Part shown: positions 57,813 to 64,000 of the stretch, piece after piece
Layout of the letters: the number at the start of each line of letters is the position of its first letter
Numbering within the stretch: position 1 is the first letter of the stretch
Notes under the pieces: generated by a model
Database searches by the model: none
Told to the model about the DNA's origin: nothing
The model's input: only the letters and a program-made list of their open reading frames with translations
Program-made: the position numbers and the translations under genes
Source: Tetracentron sinense
Lineage: Eukaryota; Streptophyta; Magnoliopsida; Trochodendrales; Trochodendraceae
Length of the DNA stretch: 64,000 nt
Direction of reading: 5' to 3'
Assembly (NCBI GenBank): GCA_015143295.1
Contig: CM026571.1
Coordinates: forward strand, 33,942,505-34,006,504

Positions 57813-58603
57813 TGGCCCCCGCCTCTGGCTTCGCCCTTGTAGTGATATAAATTGTTATATGATAATGGGAATGATGATTTAGGGTTTTTGATGTATATTT
57901 GATAGAATGGTAATGATGGAATTATGGTTATGGATTTATGATCATGAAATTAGGGTTATGGGATTATGATTGAGGAATTATATTATGAGATTATGATTAT
58001 CGGATTGTTGCATTATGATGTTGATAATCCTGTTAGCATGATTTGAATGTAATAACTTATATGAACGATAAGTATTATGGTATGATGTTCACATACTAAA
58101 CTATGATTATCTATGCATTTATGATGATTGAATTTCAGATAGGCAAATACTTAGAGAATGATATTACTAACCCCAAATTCTGTAACCATTGTTGTGTGGG
58201 CAGCTTTAGTGAAGATTCGATAGTGAGATATCAGAATCTAAGGGATAACCTAGATGAAAGTCAATTGTGACACTCAAGCACATTGAAATTTGGTTGGGAC
58301 ATCAAAATCTGGTATAGACCTTAGAATCTAGTATAGTCCTTGAACACTGCTATGGAAATTTGGTATAAACTGACATGTTACTGTTGGCATGCATATGTAT
58401 ATGTATCACCGGTCTGCACAAGTAATGAATCTGAACATGCTATGAATGATGATATAGATGTGCTTATATGTTTTTCACACTCTAATTATGTAAATTATAG
58501 TATATATGAAATGACTGAAAATGCATGATATGATATATTGTTAATTGTACTTTATATACATTGAGCATTTTCAATGCTCAGCTAAATTGTTATTGTTGGC
58601 AGG
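56700..58603 (+). mobile_element. LTR-like block, probable chromovirus (Del-like), plus orientation, ends unclear
   Basis: GGCCTATAAATAAACC (56936-56951) is a TATA box followed by a leader, as in the LTR at 61104-63843 read on its own strand. The 3' part CATTGAGCATTTTCAATG then GCTAAATTGTTATTG..GGCAGG (58559-58603) corresponds to the analogous segment of that LTR (complement of 61490-61535). Upstream of the TATA are GTTGACTAGTCAAC (56835-56848) and CGGTCGACCG (56852-56861) palindromes. Terminal TG and target duplication were not found. Confidence 0.45.
57367..57836. mobile_element. Insertion bounded by poly-G tracts, with a nested foldback MITE (copy 5)
   Basis: A run of 22 G (57367-57388) and a run of 31 G (57781-57811) bracket it; TTGAGGGTATGG follows the first, GGCCCCCGCCTCTGGCTTCG follows the second. 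The inside, 57480-57750, is a diverged copy of the foldback family (GAGGTCGCCATGTATCCCTA and GTCAATAGGGACATGTGGTG). A related end lies at 11255-11330. Confidence 0.55.
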
Positions 58604-59596
58604 TGTGAGCACGGGATTGGTAACTCACGGGGTTTGTTGAGAGTCGCCACCTATTAATTCAGAAGGGATAAGTCCCCAGGTTGTGGATAAGGTCTTGAGG
58701 TCTGCATTATAGTTCTAGGTAAGAGGTTTAGTTAAGTCCTGGGGAAAGTGTTAGGCACCCCAGGGCCCCCATTTTGCAATGGTTACCTACTCCCTAGGTG
58801 TAAGCCAAATTAAAGTCAAGATTATTCAAATGCCTGAGTGATTAAAGTATACTAACCCAAGAAAGAAAAGCTAACTAGAGTTGAACCCGAGGTGAGTTGC
58901 CTATGTACTGACAAGGGTAAGATCATACCGAGCGTAGTTCTGGCAAATGAGCCTGTGCCAAGGTTAAGGGGTGTGTGTGTGTGCACCGAAGTAGCTAAGG
59001 GTTTAGCCGGAGGCTAGGGTTTGGTTGACCGGGTAGGTCAAGTGCATAGTTTAGGCCCGGTAGGCCAAGGGTTATTTCGGTAGACTAAGAGATTAGTTTG
59101 GTAGATTAGGATTAGTCCCAGTAGGCCAAGGTTGGATTTAACTGAGGTTAGAGTTTCTAACCGGGGTTAAGAGACAAGTTAACTATGATTAGGGTTGCTA
59201 ACCATGATTAAAGGAAGTAAGGTTGGGCCCAGTAAGTCAAGGGTAAATCCGGTAGGCTAAGAGATTAGGCCTGGTAGGCCTAATGGGGTTTAACCGGAGT
59301 TAGAGTTGCTAACCGGGGTTAGAGGTCAAGGTAACCATGGTTAGAGCTGCTAACCATGGTAGAAAGGGCCAAAGCATAGTCTTTTCTTCTCTTTGCAACT
59401 TTTGAATGTTTTTGGTATTTTTCAGATTTTTCCAAGGGTTAAAAATGCTTTAACCATGGTTAAATGTTAACCGAGTTTGAGTTAACAATTAAAGGTGTTG
59501 TTCTGGTTAGGGTGGGCCCAAATTGCATGGCAGAGCCTAAAATGGCCTCCTACCTGGTCTGGACCCTGTGCAAAGCCCAAAAACAGAAAAACAGTG

Positions 59597-60864
59597 ATTG
59601 GCGGTAAACTCTTTACCGCCAATTCCAAACATGTACATATTTGGAATGACGGTAGAGAGTCTACCGCCATTACCAAATACTTCCTGTATTGAATTTGCTG
59701 GTTTGGGGGCAGGTTAAGGGTGAACCCACAGGGGTCAAGGACCCATAGGGATGAAGAGGGGACTCTCCTAAGGTGTCCTAGGCCTAAGGTGGGCCCTAGA
59801 GTTGGTCTGAATTGGGGCCACAGTGGGCTGAAATGCACTGTAAATGAGAATATAGAATGACGGTAGACTATCTACTGCCATTTTGGACAGATTCTAGTTA
59901 GGGGTATATTAACCAGGGTTAAACAGCTAGGGTTAGCCTGGAATGACCAGGGTAGATAGGGAAAGGCCTGAGGGACCAAACCATGGCTCTGGAATGAACC
60001 AGGGCCCACCCAAGAGGGTGGAAAAGCTACAGTAATGGAGAGTCCAGGAATGGCGGTACTAAGTTTTGCGCAATTCCTGGTTTTGACAGAAACTAGAATT
60101 TTCCTCCTCTTGGATAGGACCAGTGCTATCCCAGGTGATCCCTCATGGCTTGAGGGTCCCCTAGAGAGTAAGGGGAGGTGCCATGCATGTGGGGTGCCTT
60201 GTACCCAAGTCTAAACCCTCAAGGGGGTTCCCCAATGCCTATGAAGAGGCAAGGGGACCCCTATCCCTGGGTATACAACACCACAACAGAAAAGAAATGG
60301 CCCCTGGAATTGGACCAGGGGCCTTAAATAGCTTTGTACAGAAAGAAAGGGGAGGTCCTACCTAAGCTTGACTCCTACGGGTAGGAGATGGTGGTGCACA
60401 GTAGTGGTGCAAGGCAGTATTTGACTGAGGAGAGGTTTGAGGAACTCCTTGGAAGCTCATGAGTGGTCTCAGGTGGAGGACTAAAGGCTGATTGAATTCC
60501 AATAGGGATTTTCTATACGTTTTTTGGAATGGGATTAAAGCTTGGAGTGGGAGTGGGAGGGGGGAGGGTTTATAGGATTGGGAAGGCCTTGGGGTAGTTT
60601 AGGGATTGAAATCAAGGTCCTAGACACTAGGGAGGCGGAGCTGGAGTGGCTAGGGGGGTGCCAGCAGAGTTTTGAACACTGCACTAGTAATGGCGGTAGA
60701 GTTTCTATCGTTATTCCTGGTTTAGGCAAAAAATAGAATGGCTGTAGAAACTCTACTGCCATTTCCTTGTTTCTGCTAAAACAAGTCAGACCCTCACACA
60801 ATTGGCCTGGGTCACTGTACATATTTCCATAATTGGGAATGGCGGTAATGTTATTACCGCCATT
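59597..60864. repeat. Family of six dispersed 27-bp hairpins
   Basis: Each has 12-base arms and a 3-base loop: 59597-59623 (ATTGGCGGTAAA/TTTACCGCCAAT, perfect), 59645-59671 (AATGACGGTAGA), 59856-59882, 60689-60715, 60737-60763, and 60838-60864 (AATGGCGGTAAT/ATTACCGCCATT, perfect). Loops are CTC, GAG, CTA, GTT, AAC, GTT. A seventh left arm lies at 60049-60058 without partner. Confidence 0.85.
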
Positions 60865-60959
60865 CCTGAGTTTTCAAAAAACTGGGCAGTGGGCCGCACT
60901 CCAACGGACTTCTAGGGTCTGTGGGCCCATGACTGGGCCCACAGAGTTTTTTGGCTTTG

Positions 60960-61103
60960 GTTTTGGGGTTCTTGGGCCCTAGGGTTAGACTAGGGTTTAT
61001 ATAAGGTTAGGCCTAGGGTTTGACTAGGGTTTACCCGTGGTTAGGATTTGTCCTATGGTTAGATAAGGTTAGGCCTAGGGTTTGACTAGGGTCAGACCTA
61101 GGG
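60960..61103. repeat. CTAGGGTTTGAC-type degenerate repeat, left part
   Basis: Repeated CTAGGGTTTGACTAGGG and GGTTAGGCCTAGGG; the same array resumes at 63844-64000 after the solo LTR. The unit contains TAGGGTTT, but the period is irregular and longer than seven, so it is not a telomere tract. Confidence 0.7.
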
Positions 61104-61733
61104 TGTAATGCCCCAAAATCCCCCCTAAGAGTTAGGTGGGACTTTAGACATTACTGTCATAACCTGTCAAACCATCCTGCAAATTGTACAAGGCATACTA
61201 TAGTCGAAATGAAATAATTGTGGAAGCGAAACCATGAACTCAATTCTTTTTTCTATACATATGACTGAATTTCAAGTTTGTACAATAATATAACCAAAAC
61301 AAGAGTGGACAAGCCCACCCATCAAAATACAACGTAATCTCTCCCTCACCACTCTCACAAATATTTTGAATAAGACTGCCTATCTAGTGCTCTATCATCC
61401 TGATGATGATGATGATCCATGGTGGGCTCTGGCTCGAAATACTCCTCCTCAATCCAAGGCTCAGGAGCACACTCATCAACACGACCTGTCGAAGTAACAA
61501 TTTCAGCTGAACATGGATTACTCAGTGTCTACAAACCACTAAATAATATGTTGTAGTATCACATGATTTCATATATGCAGTTCATAGAGTACACATGCAC
61601 TGAAACACATACGGAAAAACCTCTTTTTAAATATACGTGTGTGATACTTTGCAAAATATGTATTCTTTTTACATATCGTTTTCACATGGCTTTTTACACA
61701 TATCTATTTGTGGGAGAGTACACTTGCATGAGA

Positions 61734-62125
61734 CTAATGCCTACCCTACAAAGAGTAGAGTCCACTAGCGTACACTTGCACTTGACTAATGCTTACCCTA
61801 CAAGGAGTAGAGTCCATTAGCTACATTCCACATACACATACACATGAATCACTAACCTCCTTTTTGGTATCTTTGCATCTTTCGTTTCTCTTTGAGGCCG
61901 AATGACTAATGCCCACCCTACAAGGAGTGGAGTCCACTAGTATCCTCCCTATTGGTACCTTTGCACATTTCGTTTCTCTTTGGGGCCGAATGACTAATGC
62001 CCACCCTACAAGGAGTGGAGTCCACTAGTATCCTCCCTATTGATATCTTTGCACATATCGTTTCTCTTTGGGGCCGGATGACTAATGTCCACCCTACAAG
62101 GAGTGGAGTCCACTAGTATCCTCCC
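61734..62125. repeat. 88-bp tandem repeat in the solo LTR
   Basis: The TTTCGTTTCTCTTT block recurs at 61880, 61968 and 62056 (88 apart), with GACTAATGCCCACCCTACAA and GGAGTGGAGTCCACTAGTAT between. Shorter relatives occur from 61734. Confidence 0.88.
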
Positions 62126-62855
62126 ACACACCCGCTTAAAGTTCACTTGCTTTACACATACATATATGGAAAATCTCGATCACATAATACATGTGCACAT
62201 GAGCAATTGTGATCAGTAGCATGGTAGACAAAAGAAACACTTTACATCCCCTATTTCACCTTTTTATCCATAGCTATAGCCCATATACACATAGTTCACA
62301 TAATTCCATTTCATTGAAACATATATTTTTCCTCTTGGATTTTTCTTAAAACTTATATATTTTAACATGCTTTTCATCTTTGAATAATAATATACACTTT
62401 TCATTTTTTATTCTAAGGCATAGAAGCATCACAAATTAACTCACATCACAAATCACATGTTTTTATCTTGATTTACAATATGGTTTATGAAAAACTAGGT
62501 AGTGAAGTGTAGTTACCTTAGGGGATAAAAATCCCTTTGATCTAAGGCTTGAAAAAGCTTGAGGAAGCTTGTAGAAGAGAAACCCAAGATTGAGGATGGA
62601 GATCCAAGCTACAATGGCGCGTGGTAGCGAGATCCAAGCTTGTGGAAGATCCCCAAACCTTGATTAGGCTCCACTTGATCTTTAATCCAAAACTCCTCTT
62701 TTGGAACCCTAGATTTCCTCCCCTTTCTCTCCCAAATCCCTTCTAAATCTTCCTTAGGTTTAGGTTTACCCCAAACCCCCAAAAAGATCTCCTATTTATA
62801 GGCCAAGGGGTGAAAACCCCAAAAATCACGTTCTAAAAAAGTTGATTCGCGCGCT

Positions 62856-63023
62856 TATGATTGTTCGTAGACTTCCTATGATCGATCGTAGGTTGCCCAG
62901 AAGGTTTTCAGCATTTATGGGGATTTACGATCGATCGTAGCAACTCTACGATCGATCGTAGCAACTCTACGATCATTCGTAGCACCGCTACGATCGTTCG
63001 TAGGTCATTTACGATCGTTCGTA
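62856..63023 (-). promoter_or_regulatory. Array of TACGA-N4-TCGTA dyads, 21-bp period
   Basis: Dyads start at 62856 (TATGA-TTGT-TCGTA), 62877 (TATGA-TCGA-TCGTA), then 62926, 62947, 62968, 62989 and 63010, each 21 bases apart within its block. Spacers vary (TTGT, TCGA, TCAT, TCGT). The array sits about 50-220 bases upstream of the minus-strand TATA box of the LTR. Confidence 0.82.
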
Positions 63024-63843
63024 CCTGAGGCTGAAAGTTTTCAGATTTTTACACTTTTATATTTTGACCATAAATTTTGACTCCCTTATTGGATTGTGAC
63101 GATTCAACTTGAGTTGGAATCATTTTTCAAAGAGGAACATTTTTGTGTCTAATAGACAAATCCAAATTTTGAGTTTTTAATTACCTAAATTGGCTCTAAA
63201 GACAACTGGTCTGGAATGGATTTCAAAAACCCAGATTTACAGCAGATCCGATTTTGGAAATCCAAATTTTAACTCAATCCCGACTGAAAATCAAGAAAAA
63301 TGGTAAACATGAACCTCGCAGAGGGTTCCAATATCTTTCTAAAAATTCAAGAATCACTCGATTCCGAGCAACGGTGAATAAACTAGAGCTTTTTAAAGTT
63401 GAAGGTAATGACAAAACATACCTCTTCAACACCTAGAACATAAAGAGTGCTTTCACACTCTTTTCCCTTGGGTCCAACACCCCACTCACACCTCATGATT
63501 CGTCACCCCATTGGTTTATAACCCACCTAGGTGGTCATTGAATTTATGCCAATATGCATGAGAGGCCCCGACCTCTTTATGCCTCGCGCACTAGCACTAT
63601 TCACCGCACTACTCACTTACAACTCATTAAACACTTAGGATATTTTATACCCTTGATTTTACCCACTTAGAGTATCTTTTTACTCTCGTTTTGAGACTCA
63701 AAACATGTAACTAAAAACCCTCACTTGACTCACCATACTATCCAGAACACAATGGAAGGCCTTAGGCCTTTACACTCGCTATATAAGGGCACTATTTACT
63801 AACACTGTTCACAGCACAGTGAACTCGGTTCCGGGGTTTTGCA

Positions 63844-64000
63844 TAGGGTTTTCTTAGGTTTGGCCTAGGGTTTGCCTAGGGCTTGACTAAGGTTTACCTA
63901 GGGTTAGGCCTAGGGCTTGACTAGAGTTTGCTCAGGTTTGACCTAGGGTTTGCCTAGGATTTGACAAAGGCTTGACTAGGGTTTACCTAGGATTAGAGTT
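63844..64000. repeat. CTAGGGTTTGAC-type degenerate repeat, right part
   Basis: Continuation of the array at 60960-61103, e.g. CCTAGGGTTTGCCTAGGG and CTTGACTAGGGTTTACC; it runs off the window. Confidence 0.7.

Larger units (their letters stand above)
61104..63843 (-). mobile_element. Solo LTR (2.7 kb), probable chromovirus, inserted in the CTAGGG array
   Basis: Plus-strand ends TGTAATGCCCCAAAATCC and CCGGGGTTTTGCA. Flanking TAGGG at 61099-61103 and 63844-63848 fits a 5-base target duplication, though TAGGG is common in the surrounding array. On the minus strand TATA GGCCTATAAATAGG (62793-62806) precedes a leader. An 88-bp satellite lies downstream and a dyad array upstream of the TATA. No proteins. 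Confidence 0.68.
58604..64000 (+). mobile_element. Ogre-like LTR or leader sequence, runs off the window, with nested solo LTR
   Basis: It starts TGTGAGCACGGGATTGG; GAGAGTCGCCACCTATTAAT (58639-58658) and AAGTGTTAGGCACCCCAGG (58747-58765) are phrases I associate with Ogre/Tat-type LTRs of many plants, from memory. Downstream come palindromic CTAACCNNGGTTAG motifs (59040-59480), the 27-bp hairpins, and CTAGGGTTTGAC repeats. No open frame of note. The right end lies outside the window. Confidence 0.45.

Noticed and set aside
62856-63023. CRISPR-like array of palindromic repeats
   Set aside because: The period is only 21 bp with 4-7 base gaps, it lies inside a plant LTR, and there are no cas genes.
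60960-64000. Interstitial telomere repeat
   Set aside because: TAGGGTTT occurs, but units are irregular (10-14 bases) and mixed with GGTTAGGCC; not a (TTTAGGG)n tract.
1-64000. tRNA, rRNA, plastid or mitochondrial DNA inserts
   Set aside because: No cloverleaf-forming gene or organelle gene sequence was recognised on either strand by eye; a tRNAscan or organelle BLAST could still reveal a short one.

Overview
This is plant nuclear DNA, almost certainly from a seed plant with a large, repeat-rich genome. The evidence is a plastid sigma-factor gene with spliced exons, a plastid carotenoid cleavage dioxygenase gene, and a dense layering of plant-type transposons: LINEs with DUF4283-type ORF1, Tat-lineage Ty3/gypsy, Copia, hAT MITEs, Helitrons and a CACTA end. 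I cannot assign the species.

Only two host genes look alive. At the left edge are the last three exons of a SIG1-type plastid RNA polymerase sigma factor (1-7960, +). Its first intron here is about 7.3 kb because a 3.2 kb solo LTR carrying a hAT MITE, a 76-bp satellite and a 5'-truncated LINE sits inside it. At 47323-49092 (+) is a single-exon CCD4 gene (589 aa, all four iron-binding histidines). A Copia element (49093-53862, -) begins within about five bases of its stop codon.

Broken host-gene pieces: an ABCG transporter C-terminus (8545-11255, -) split by a 2 kb solo LTR with a perfect TACTG target duplication; a RAD16-like SNF2 helicase exon (13626-14099, +); a Myb/SANT-like piece (18140-18397, +); and a PPR-like fragment inside a Helitron.

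Repeats by region: 8.7-10.7 kb solo LTR; 17.2-17.6 kb CACTA terminus with dyad-rich subterminal repeats; 18.7-26.1 kb three head-to-tail Helitrons; 26.3-27.6 kb MITEs; 27.6-44.0 kb a LINE (-) into which a Tat element (+, 30783-41892) has inserted, the Tat carrying an antisense multi-exon gene; 44.0-47.2 kb MITE and minisatellite cluster derived partly from a roughly 1.1 kb tandem duplication; 53.9-54.9 kb a foldback MITE and a solo Tat LTR with perfect AATAG target duplication; 55.4-58.6 kb foldback MITE, 61-bp minisatellite and an LTR-like block with poly-G tracts; 58.6-64 kb an Ogre-like non-coding block with short hairpins, interrupted by a 2.7 kb solo LTR.

The most unusual signal is regulatory rather than coding. 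Several unrelated LTRs carry arrays of short dyads with fixed period but variable 4-base spacers: ACAACG-N4-CGTTGT on a 23-bp period in the Tat LTRs (two divergent copies), and TACGA-N4-TCGTA on a 21-bp period in the 61-64 kb LTR. A family of 27-bp hairpins with covarying arms lies at 59.6-60.9 kb. These look like selected binding arrays or structured elements rather than ordinary satellite DNA.
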